Positions 28,401-34,909 of a stretch of 49,110 nt of DNA are shown here, piece by piece. How positions within the stretch are numbered: the first letter of the stretch is position 1; each line of letters begins with the position of its first letter. The position numbers and the translations under genes are program-made. The notes under the pieces are model-generated. The model saw only the letters and a list, made by a program, of their open reading frames with translations. It had not been told where the DNA came from and ran no database searches. The stretch is from Gordonia jinhuaensis (lineage in GTDB: Bacteria; Actinomycetota; Actinomycetes; Mycobacteriales; Mycobacteriaceae). The stretch spans positions 79,571-128,680 of the forward strand of contig NZ_BMGC01000011.1 in the NCBI RefSeq assembly GCF_014639795.1, read 5' to 3'.

Positions 28401-28845
28401 TCCGTCCGAACTCCTCGCTCAAGCCCGCGCCAACAACCGCAACGTGCAATGGTGGCGGGAACAACTTGCTGACCTCCACGATGAGCTCTCGAGAGCCGAG
28501 TGGTCGCTTGCTGTGTGGTGCGTAGCCTCCGGGCCCGTCGTGACAGAGCTGCTGCCGACACTGGAGTCGGTGCTCAACGAGCTCCCTGCCTCACGTCGCC
28601 GAACAGTCCTACGAGCCGCCGAGCAGATCGCCCGCTTCGGTTGGCTGGACAGCCGCCCGGTCACCGCCGCTACCGGCGACCCGGACCTCGCGGCACTGAA
28701 CCTACTTCGGGCATCGGGGTCACCGACGGGCCACGGAAACAATGTGCATCCAGCTCCGGACGGCGCCGCAGCAGAGCCCTCCCTGCTCAGCGTTGCTCGA
28801 GCAGGAAAATGGCTCAAGGTCGATTCGAAGCCCTCCTACCGGTAG
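25480..28845 (+). CDS. PD-(D/E)XK nuclease-NACHT ATPase, probable anti-phage STAND protein
   Basis: A 1121-residue multidomain protein. Residues 1-150 look like an Mrr-type PD-(D/E)XK nuclease: [18 protein letters not shown] (D46) and IYQVKWS (Q60, K62). A NACHT-type STAND ATPase follows, with Walker A GAPGQGKST (260-268), Walker B LVVLDGLDEV (371-380) and VTTRP (411-415). From about residue 520 to the end there is a long, mainly helical region, the expected sensor part. Such nuclease-STAND fusions (Avs, bNACHT) detect phage components and cut DNA, often killing the infected cell. The ATG at 25480 follows GAGGAGG by 7 bases; the open frame before it is non-coding. All catalytic motifs are intact, so it is probably active. 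Confidence 0.88.
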   Translation: MPESRHRYLYERLGDHEFQQLVSALLANQFSDYIPMALRQADGGRDGLRKVDASKVLIYQVKWSVSGKEKDPVAWLDQVVKNEEASLKRLAAQGVRHYTLVTNVGSTAKEYSGTFDRLDKKLQAYAKEFGYEQMTCIWREALNPWVDNAPTETKWAYAEMLAGWDLVRYLVAEHVGAGADKAHRDLIRKVAAAQWEDDKRVKFSQSDVDREQVVDLFVDVTADRVHTAASRLSQAQSPTTVGGTAAYLLRASAPFTLVRGAPGQGKSTLSQYVCQAHRNAFIPERDRAGSLPALDRPRFPLRLDLSDYALWLGGNDVWDHSEDVKRRKTKARKGEQATVECFLADLMTHESGGIASDAKTVQDIFERVPSLVVLDGLDEVGSATVRGKVVREIDKFVGRAKAYTDPPKVVVTTRPSAGELPEPSTNLFEIVTLNQFTVEQRDAYLRKWCAVRGIKGRDGRALRNSFKEKSREPYINELAGNPMQLTILLDLLHQQGAATPTQRTDLYDKYVELLLAREANKHPRAVRDHKEELLEIIPFLGWYLHAHTEESQINGRMSVDELKEAMRHFQRTYGNRESIVDQLFEGASDRLWALTSKIDGTYEFEVLSLREYFAARFLYNNAGEGNTNFDSTTVLRELLRRPYWLNTARFYGGNAKGNGIYPLTAGIEQELARSTSPASYLAAWALLTDGVFLRRPREARKILAALCSDAGIAVLLSALDRRDIIPLPELPDLPDEDGPDPTWVRLTTEISASPADSGNNQRVRALRELLNQRSQFGAWWHEQLSAAIDTPQQNAWLKIGAQCEAGAGLTASFEHINLSDGAAELFLSAGLVPPPESSLETALLDAVLEGECPCVTSTRSKPAQVAVALAPGDFLTTSRTGFVGADEKTKRRRSEAINQLRRASSAYTQIAKQRAFKAGQKGSTFPWAETAAALHAHVGRRWLVSEIAIIGAASPFPPAYTKKPGSTPFGATSHPSELLAQARANNRNVQWWREQLADLHDELSRAEWSLAVWCVASGPVVTELLPTLESVLNELPASRRRTVLRAAEQIARFGWLDSRPVTAATGDPDLAALNLLRASGSPTGHGNNVHPAPDGAAAEPSLLSVARAGKWLKVDSKPSYR

Positions 28846-28931
28846 ATCGAGGCTACTCACACATCTCGGATGTCAGAAGACCACAAGGCAGAGCGCCGGG
28901 ACTGGCGGCCTTCCGCAACCTTGCAGCGATG

Positions 28932-29231
28932 TCAACGGACGCCTGACCGGCCGGCAGTCTTCGTGTGCTCCCACACCGTCACCCGATGGATGTTGAACCG
29001 CTTGGCTATCGATAGCACGCTCTCCCCGTTCGCCCGAGCAGTTTGAATAGCCTCTACTTCCCTCGCCGTCAGCGGTGTTCGATTACGTCTACTAGGGTTC
29101 AAGACCACCTCAGGATCCGGTTGCTCGATCACGCTCGACTCATCTGAGCCACCTCGGTCGCGCTGCTCCCACGCGGAAACCAGCCGATCCAGCCGCTGCT
29201 GGGAGTTCCGATTAGGTCCACCACCGGCCAC
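28932..29231 (-). CDS. Small helix-turn-helix protein at the right end of the island
   Basis: About 99 residues from a GTG at 29231, though no ribosome binding site is seen, so the true start is uncertain. The C-terminal third, TPLTAREVEAIQTARANGESVLSIAKRFNIHRVTVWEHTK, is a resolvase-type helix-turn-helix. The N-terminal part is polar and unrecognised. The pattern resembles the extreme C-terminus of some actinobacterial serine recombinases, so this could be a truncated recombinase left by an earlier event or an independent small regulator. It reads leftward into the island, away from the chromosomal transporter gene, and its first codons overlap the candidate attR. Confidence 0.55.
   Translation of the reverse strand: MAGGGPNRNSQQRLDRLVSAWEQRDRGGSDESSVIEQPDPEVVLNPSRRNRTPLTAREVEAIQTARANGESVLSIAKRFNIHRVTVWEHTKTAGRSGVR
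29202..29222. other. Candidate right attachment site (attR), degenerate
   Basis: GGAGTTC-CGAT-TAGG-TCCACC resembles the tRNA-Ala 3-prime end GGAGTTC-GAATCTCC-TAGGC-TCCACC, with an internal gap. It lies where island genes end and chromosomal genes begin. The similarity is partial and could be chance. Confidence 0.3.
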
Positions 29232-29239
29232 AGGATCAC

Positions 29240-29276
29240 AGAAACGGCACTTCCCGGCTCGGGAGGTGCCGCTTCT
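29240..29276. terminator. Hairpin terminator downstream of the TDT transporter gene
   Basis: AGAA-A-CGGCAC-TT-CCCG pairs with CGGG-AG-GTGCCG-C-TTCT over about 16 base pairs with one mismatch and a GCT-type loop. It starts 26 bases after the minus-strand transporter stop (29302) and would end its transcript at the island border. Confidence 0.65.
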
Positions 29277-29301
29277 GCTTATGCGGTGAGGTCCGATGTC
29301 C

Positions 29302-30441
29302 TCACACGACCCGCAACAACGTCCCGCGGAAACTCCCCAGCAGCGTCTGCGTCGCGACGATCACCCACGCGGCGACCAGCAGCGCATACAGGCACACCGC
29401 CACATCGTCGAGTGCGTTCAGGCTCAGCGCCGCGCCTAATGCGCTCGCGCCGGTGACACAGGTGCCCACCGGGAAGGTGAACGACCACCAGGTCAGCGAG
29501 AATTGCAGGCCCCGTCGCGCGACGTACACGGTGAGCAGCGTCGCGAGGCCGAACATCAGAACCCCGAAGCCACCCATCAGCAGCCCGTAAACGATGCCGA
29601 ACACGTGCAGCCCGGTGGCAACGACGGCCTCGTGACCGGTGAACACCAATGGGGCGTCGCGACCGAGCAGATTCGCCGCGGTGATGGACTGCCCGATCAG
29701 ACCGAGGGTGATCCACACCGTCGGTGCTGCCTGCACGGGCGGGACACCGCCGTGGATGAGGCGACCATAGATCAGCGTCATGGTCATCATCCCGACGACC
29801 AGCGACAGCCCGAATAGGGCGTAACAGCCGACCAGCATCAGCAGGCGCGGGTGGCCGCCCGCGAGATGCGGGACCAGCAGCGCACCGGTGGAGGCGGACA
29901 CCATCGGGGGGACGATCGGCATCAACCAGGCCGGGCTCGCGGTGACGGCAGTGTGGTCGTGGGCGGTGATCATGACGTAGGGGACGGCGACGCTGGTGAT
30001 CAGCCCGATCAGAGTGCCGACGCCCCACAACACCGCGAAGACGGCGGTCGCCACGCTCGGCCCGAGGAGGTCTGTGCCGAGCAACATCGTGCCGGCGCCG
30101 ACCGTCAACAACGCCATCGGGACCGCACCGTAGAACTGCACCATCACCGGGTCGGCGGCATGCGCACGCGCATGGTCGCGGTGTCGGACCCAATGGGTGA
30201 CGAAGGCACCGGAGACGGCGATCAGCGCGACTACTGCGGCAATCCACACAATGGTGGCGAACGTGTGCAGCCCGGGGATCTGGCCGGGGAGCGTGGCCGC
30301 GGCGTTGGCGACGATCCCGGTGCCCATCACCGATGCGAACCAATTCGGAGTGATGTGCTCGAAGATCTGCGCGCGGCGCCGGACCGCCGGACGTTGCTCT
30401 GTGTCGGTCGCGCGCGGTCGCAGGGTATCGGTCACGGTCAT
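29302..30441 (-). CDS. TDT/SLAC1-family membrane transporter (TehA-like)
   Basis: About 379 residues with ten predicted membrane helices. The start of the domain FEHITPNWFASVMGTGIVANAA is the hallmark of the tellurite-resistance/dicarboxylate transporter (TDT) family, which includes TehA, Mae1 and the sulfite exporter Ssu1. The end reads WWSFTFPVGTCVTGASALG. The substrate cannot be told from sequence; a small anion such as sulfite or a dicarboxylate is possible. ATG at 30441 is chosen; ATG at 30465 is in frame too, and neither has a strong ribosome site. The LysR gene upstream on the same strand, 115 bases away, is the probable regulator. A hairpin follows the stop. Confidence 0.88.
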   Translation of the reverse strand: MTVTDTLRPRATDTEQRPAVRRRAQIFEHITPNWFASVMGTGIVANAAATLPGQIPGLHTFATIVWIAAVVALIAVSGAFVTHWVRHRDHARAHAADPVMVQFYGAVPMALLTVGAGTMLLGTDLLGPSVATAVFAVLWGVGTLIGLITSVAVPYVMITAHDHTAVTASPAWLMPIVPPMVSASTGALLVPHLAGGHPRLLMLVGCYALFGLSLVVGMMTMTLIYGRLIHGGVPPVQAAPTVWITLGLIGQSITAANLLGRDAPLVFTGHEAVVATGLHVFGIVYGLLMGGFGVLMFGLATLLTVYVARRGLQFSLTWWSFTFPVGTCVTGASALGAALSLNALDDVAVCLYALLVAAWVIVATQTLLGSFRGTLLRVV

Positions 30442-30556
30442 GACGTCATCGTCGTCGCGAACCATCGTGCCTGGTAGACCCCGATTGCCTGGGCAGTCCA
30501 AACCAGAGGTTATGGGTGGTCTGGTCGCTCATCGCCTATGGGTGCGTCGACGACTA

Positions 30557-31456
30557 TCAGCTGGTCGGGTCGAGGGCGATCCTCAGCAGGTCACTGGCCG
30601 GACCACGAAGGTCGCGTCCGGTCGGCCACACCGCGCGCAGCGAGCGGTGCAGATCCAGTCCGCGGGTGACCACGCGCGTCAGGGTCCCCGCCTCGAGTTC
30701 GGCCGACACCGACAGTGAACTGAGCACCGCCGGTGCGAGACCGCCGGCCACTGCCGCCTTGATCGCGGTGGTCGAGGACACCTCCAGCACGGGCGGTGCC
30801 GGCGTCGTGGGTGCCAGCGCGCGTTCGAGCGCGAGTCGGGTGCCCGAGCCCGCCTCGCGCGTGACCAGCGGGGTTGCCGCGAGTTCATCGGCGGTGATGG
30901 TGCGACCAGCCCAACCGTGTCCGGGCGCGACCACCACGACCAGCTCGTCGCGCGCGACCGGTCTGGAATCGAGCCCGCTCGGTACCACCGGACCTTCGAT
31001 GAATCCCAGGTCGGCGCCGCCGGTGAGGACGGATTCGGCGACGTCGGCGGAGTTCCCCGACGAGAGCGCCGGCGCGATGGACGGGTGTTCGGCACGCAGA
31101 CGGATCAGCCACGCCGGCACGAGATATTCGGCCACGGTCAGGCTCGCGGCGATACGCAGATGACTGTCGCGGTCGTCCCGCAGGGTCTCCAGGTTCGCGG
31201 CCAGCTCCGCGGCATCGGTGATGACGCGCTGCGCCCACCCGGCGACCAGTTCACCCGAGGCGGTGAGGGTGGCACCGGCCTGGCCACGATTCAGCAGCGG
31301 CACCCCGACCCGTCGCTCGAGCGTTCGCAACCGCGCGCTCGCCGCCGGCTGCGACATCCCATGCACGTGCCCGGCGCGGCCGATACTTCCCAGTTCGGCG
31401 ACCGCCAGGAGCAGTTCGTAACTGATCAGATCGGTCACATGGGTCGGCAATGCCAC
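30557..31456 (-). CDS. LysR-family transcriptional regulator
   Basis: About 299 residues. The N-terminal winged helix reads ISYELLLAVAELGSIGRAGHVHGMSQPAASARLRTLERRVGVPLL, and the C-terminal part is a substrate-binding co-inducer domain (LRIAASLTVAEYLVPAWL, TREAGSGTRLALERALA). The GTG at 31456 is preferred to the ATG at 31480 because GTAGG lies a proper distance before it and the product then starts just before the HTH. The TREAGSGTR motif is common in LysR proteins of the CysB/CbbR/YeiE kind that sense small anions. Its neighbour is the TDT transporter, so control of that gene is likely but inferred. Confidence 0.88.
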   Translation of the reverse strand: MALPTHVTDLISYELLLAVAELGSIGRAGHVHGMSQPAASARLRTLERRVGVPLLNRGQAGATLTASGELVAGWAQRVITDAAELAANLETLRDDRDSHLRIAASLTVAEYLVPAWLIRLRAEHPSIAPALSSGNSADVAESVLTGGADLGFIEGPVVPSGLDSRPVARDELVVVVAPGHGWAGRTITADELAATPLVTREAGSGTRLALERALAPTTPAPPVLEVSSTTAIKAAVAGGLAPAVLSSLSVSAELEAGTLTRVVTRGLDLHRSLRAVWPTGRDLRGPASDLLRIALDPTS

Positions 31457-31660
31457 ATGCGTGAGCCTACCGCCACACATCCTGTGCAGATCGGCTGGCG
31501 GCTAACGGTTTTGAGGCCAGTGTGCCGTCGCCGTGCGAGCCCTCACGGGGGGTGCGGTACCCGGCGTTTCGATGATTCACCCGCGCGTGAGGGTGTCCGC
31601 GGGTTAGCGTCGGAAGATCGATACGTTCGCAGGGTCGGGGGATTCGGGAGCAGATAGGCG

Positions 31661-31831
31661 ATGCTGAACACCCCAGGGCAGATCTTGGATTTCACCACCA
31701 ACTACCTCGGGCAGGTGAGCCGCGCGCTGCCGGGCTACACCCAGTACCTACAGCATGCGGTCCCCGAGATCTTCCCCTATCCGTCGGTGCAGGACTGGGC
31801 GGTCTCGCTGTTCAACTGGTACTTCGGCTGA
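31661..31831 (+). CDS. 56-residue aromatic-rich small protein
   Basis: An ATG with GGGAG 10 bases upstream opens a 56-codon frame that begins MLNTPGQILDFTTNYLG and ends SVQDWAVSLFNWYFG. Eleven residues are Phe, Tyr or Trp, and there is no Sec signal or clear single membrane helix. Third codon positions look GC-rich as in real genes here. It stands alone, with about 200 bases of non-coding sequence before it and its stop 10 bases from the end of the convergent lipoprotein gene. I do not recognise a family. Small signal-less surface peptides such as corynebacterial PorA and PorH have a similar size, but no sequence match is claimed. Confidence 0.5.
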   Translation: MLNTPGQILDFTTNYLGQVSRALPGYTQYLQHAVPEIFPYPSVQDWAVSLFNWYFG

Positions 31832-31841
31832 CCTGCTCGGG

Positions 31842-32429
31842 TCAGTTCGCGGTGCTGCGTGCGGTCACCTCGGCCGTGATGTCCTCGGGAGTCCGGTCGC
31901 CCAGGTCGTTGCTGTCGCGGTAGTCGCCGTAGATGGTGAGGTTGCCCGACCCGGCATAGTTCTCGCCCACTTCCGGGCCCACCTCGGCGGTCAGCGACTC
32001 CCTGTGCAATGTCGTGCCGTGAAACTTCTGGCCGTCGGCCGCACCGCTGCTCCAGCCCAGGTGCCGCATCGCCGACACGACGTCGGCGCGATACCGCTCC
32101 GCGTCGGCCGGCTGAGCGAAGGTGACCTCGACCTTTCCCGCAAACGGCGGTCGGTTCTGGTCGTTGTCGGATACATAGACCAGGGTGGCCAGCTGCACCG
32201 TGAGATGTGCCGCGGCCACGATCTCGGCGGCCGGTCCGATCACCTGCTCTCGGGTCTGTGCATCGCTCATCGTTGTGGTCGCTCCTGAGGTCGGGGTGTG
32301 AGAACTTCCGCTCTGTGTCTGACCGCTGTCGGTGTCGCAGGCCGTCGCGGTCAGACAGAGCAGTGCGGCGAATCCGACGGACGCTGCGGACGCCCCGACG
32401 GTGCGTGTCGCACGGGGGTGTTTGGGCAA
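31842..32429 (-). CDS. Putative lipoprotein
   Basis: About 195 residues. An N-terminal signal with the hydrophobic stretch SVGFAALLCLTATAC ends in a lipobox cysteine, followed by a Ser/Thr/Gly linker. The mature part (from IGPAAEIVAAAHLTVQLA) has no motif I recognise. A TTG at 32429 has GGAGG 5 bases before it and is preferred to the GTG at 32441. It lies 46 bases downstream of the DUF1023 hydrolase on the same strand, so the small ESX-like protein, hydrolase and lipoprotein probably form one operon. The role is unknown; partner or immunity functions are possible in such arrangements but not shown. Confidence 0.75.
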   Translation of the reverse strand: MPKHPRATRTVGASAASVGFAALLCLTATACDTDSGQTQSGSSHTPTSGATTTMSDAQTREQVIGPAAEIVAAAHLTVQLATLVYVSDNDQNRPPFAGKVEVTFAQPADAERYRADVVSAMRHLGWSSGAADGQKFHGTTLHRESLTAEVGPEVGENYAGSGNLTIYGDYRDSNDLGDRTPEDITAEVTARSTAN

Positions 32430-32475
32430 CGGTGCCTCCACGAGTGGTGTCTCGGTCGTTTCAGTGGATCTGCGT

Positions 32476-34383
32476 TCAATGATTGTGGTTGTCGGTCACG
32501 CCGCCACGGAGGAGTTCGGGATCGGCCAGCTTCCCGATGCCGGTGTCGAGCGGGTTCGGCAGGTTGATCCGATCAGGCCCGAGAATGCCACCGAGCGGAT
32601 TGGGCACCGACACCGGGGCCACCGACGGTCGGTGCACGGCCAGCATCCCCTGATCCCCCAGCGAGTCGCCATGTCCGGCCGCGATGGTCGAGAGGTTGTA
32701 GAGCGATTCGCTGCCCGGCTTGTAGTACTGGGAATGATCGGCAAACGTCACGAATGAGCCGGGTGAGGCATCCGACGCCTCGGCCTTGAACCGCTGCGCC
32801 CCGTAATTCACGCCGGCCGGATCGGCATCGCCCAGCCCAGGCCCGTCGACACCAGCGACCGAGATCCCGGGCATCCCCAGCGGCGAGCTGGAGAGCATCC
32901 CCACCGGGTCCGTCGAGGCGTCGCCCACGTACACATGCCCTCCGTCGAGATGGAAGTCACCGGCGTTGTGAGCGAGATCCGTTCCCGGACAACCGATCAA
33001 CGCGACATCGGTGGCGTGCATCTGGTTCGCGGCAGCGGCGTCGGCGACCGTGGTGGAGCCGTAGGAATGCCCGATCACCGTCACGTGCTGCGGCGATCCG
33101 TCGTGGGTGGCCCACAAGCTGTTCACGTCGTCGGCCAGCGCAGCTCCGGATGCCCGCGCCGTGGCCGGGGTGAGCATCCGCGGATCGGTGGGGCTGTCGG
33201 GTGCGTCGTAGCCCATCCACGACACCACTGCCGTCTTGTGGTCGGGGTCGGCCTTGTTCGCCTGCTCGTACAGCGAGATCGAATCCTTGGCTCCCGACCA
33301 GCCCTTGTTGACATGATTGCCGGTGCCCGGAACCACCACCGCGATATTGTCGGCCTGGTCGGGGTCGCCGATGGTGACCGCGGCTCGTCCCTTACCGCCG
33401 AAGGCCAGCGGGTCGTAGGCCATCACATAGGTACGGTTACGGCCGCCGTTCGCATCGGTCTTGCGGGCGTCGAGAACGTGATTGGCGTTGCGGTAGCGGG
33501 TCACCGCTGAGGCATCCAGCCCGTAGAGCTCCGGATGTGCCAGCACCTCATCGGAGGGCACGTGGTGTGCGGCGGCCACATCGTCGACTCGATGAATGTC
33601 GCGGTCGACCGACAGCTCGTTCGCGGCAGATCGATCCGCGATCGGCACGCCGTTGAGGTTGCCGATCCGATCGGGGTGTTCGTCGATCAGGCGTTGTTTG
33701 TCCGTGGCGCTCAGTCCCTCCCACCACTGCTTGACCGTCGCGGGGTCGGTGCCGTTGCCGGGAATCGTCGCTGCCGGGTCGCCACCGCGGCGCGCCGAAC
33801 CACTGTGCCAACGATTCGCCTGGGCCAGCGCCATGTGGTCTTGCAGTGTCGACTGATAGGAGGTGACGACGCCGGTCACCAGATCGCCCGCAGATCCCAC
33901 CACACCGGCTCCCTCGGCACGGATCTGGTTGTATTGCTGTTCGTTCGCACCGCTGCCAGGCCCTATCGCTTCAGCCATCGCGTCGAGCTGGGACAGAGCC
34001 GCGTTCAGCGATCCGACGTACTCGCCGGTGGTCTTCTGTGCGGTGGTGAGCGCGTGTGCGACCTCGTCGAGGCTGCGCGAGATCGTGTCCAGTTGCGAGG
34101 CGCCGAGCTGGAAGTCGTTGGCCGTCTTGGTCACCTCGGGGGACGCGTTGATGGTGTCGCCACCGGACTGCGCGCTGTAGGCACCCTGGAAGCAACTGCG
34201 TGCCTCACCGAAGACACCGTCACCTTCGGCAACCCGGGATGCGGCGCGATGAAAACTGTTGGCCAACTCGTCGATCTGCTCAGGTCGGCCGACCATCAGA
34301 CGGTCGTGCAGCTCCCACGGGTTCACACCCGCCATCCCGACCAGCTCGTCGACCGACAGCCGCGTCAACGCAGGAGGTGGCAT
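32476..34383 (-). CDS. DUF1023 alpha/beta hydrolase with ESX-like N-terminal helices
   Basis: A 635-residue protein. The first 200 residues are helical, with heptad-like stretches (FHRAASRVAEGDGVFG, LDTISRSLDEVAHALTTAQ), like WXG100/LXG-type secretion domains. The C-terminal half is a DUF1023 alpha/beta hydrolase, with the nucleophile elbow VIGHSYGSTT and a preceding VVVPGTGNHVNKG. This layout is common in Gordonia, Rhodococcus and mycobacteria and suggests a type VII-secreted lipase or esterase; the substrate is unknown. ATG at 34383 overlaps the stop of the small gene upstream (TGATG), a sign of coupled translation. The longer open frame is antisense noise. Confidence 0.83.
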   Translation of the reverse strand: MPPPALTRLSVDELVGMAGVNPWELHDRLMVGRPEQIDELANSFHRAASRVAEGDGVFGEARSCFQGAYSAQSGGDTINASPEVTKTANDFQLGASQLDTISRSLDEVAHALTTAQKTTGEYVGSLNAALSQLDAMAEAIGPGSGANEQQYNQIRAEGAGVVGSAGDLVTGVVTSYQSTLQDHMALAQANRWHSGSARRGGDPAATIPGNGTDPATVKQWWEGLSATDKQRLIDEHPDRIGNLNGVPIADRSAANELSVDRDIHRVDDVAAAHHVPSDEVLAHPELYGLDASAVTRYRNANHVLDARKTDANGGRNRTYVMAYDPLAFGGKGRAAVTIGDPDQADNIAVVVPGTGNHVNKGWSGAKDSISLYEQANKADPDHKTAVVSWMGYDAPDSPTDPRMLTPATARASGAALADDVNSLWATHDGSPQHVTVIGHSYGSTTVADAAAANQMHATDVALIGCPGTDLAHNAGDFHLDGGHVYVGDASTDPVGMLSSSPLGMPGISVAGVDGPGLGDADPAGVNYGAQRFKAEASDASPGSFVTFADHSQYYKPGSESLYNLSTIAAGHGDSLGDQGMLAVHRPSVAPVSVPNPLGGILGPDRINLPNPLDTGIGKLADPELLRGGVTDNHNH

Positions 34384-34688
34384 CAGCGCGGCCCGAGGCG
34401 GGACAGGGCACCGGCGATCGCCGCATCGACACGTCGCAGCGTTGCTGCCGTCGTCATCGCGTGAACTGCGATGTCGTTGAGAGATTTCTGTTGTGCGAGC
34501 AGTCCGTCGCAGTGGCTCTGCCGGACGTCGGCGATGCCGGCTGCGGCGGATTCGCACGTGGGGAACCCGCCGAAGAGTTGGGCTGCGATCGAGCCCCCGT
34601 CGAGGACGGAGTGAGCGGAATCGACGTACTCCGCCGACTCCCGTGCGCGGTTGCCCCCGCGGTCGATGCGATCGGGATCTGCCTCCAT
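34383..34688 (-). CDS. ESX-like small helical protein
   Basis: A 101-residue, helix-rich protein beginning MEADPDRIDRGGNRARESAEYVDSA; the rest includes IADVRQSHCDGLLAQQKSL and MTTAATLRRVDAAIAGAL. Size, helical pattern and place before a DUF1023 hydrolase resemble type VII (ESX) associated small proteins such as EspC/DUF2580 or DUF2563 types. The WXG motif itself is absent. The start is firm: AGGAGG precedes the ATG at 34688. The stop overlaps the hydrolase start, so the two would be made in equal amounts and may form a complex for export. Confidence 0.7.
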   Translation of the reverse strand: MEADPDRIDRGGNRARESAEYVDSAHSVLDGGSIAAQLFGGFPTCESAAAGIADVRQSHCDGLLAQQKSLNDIAVHAMTTAATLRRVDAAIAGALSRLGPR

Positions 34689-34778
34689 ACGAACACCTCC
34701 TGGCGGGGACGTTATCCGACCGAGAAGTGGTGTGGCAGAAATGTCTGTCAGGTGATGGACACGGTTCGAGCGGGGACG

Positions 34779-34810
34779 CGCACGTGCAACCGGCGCCGCA
34801 CGTGCAACCG
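34779..34810. repeat. Two 14-bp direct repeats containing a GCACGTGC palindrome
   Basis: CGCACGTGCAACCG occurs at 34779-34792 and 34797-34810, an 18-bp period. Each unit contains the palindrome GCACGTGC. They lie about 90-120 bases upstream of the ESX-like operon and 100-130 bases beyond the putA stop, in a 221-base gap without genes. They may be operator sites for the operon. Confidence 0.6.
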
Positions 34811-34909
34811 TCACCGCCGCGAGCGCGATCAGCTGATGCACACCATCGGCATCGAACCGGAGGTCACCGGTGAACCGGCACCTATCTGAGCCGCCGACGC
34901 AGGCGGGGT

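Noticed and set aside
29279-30343. A 354-codon frame overlapping the TDT transporter on the same strand
   Set aside because: Arg/His/Ala-rich shifted frame; the other frame has clean membrane helices and the family start.
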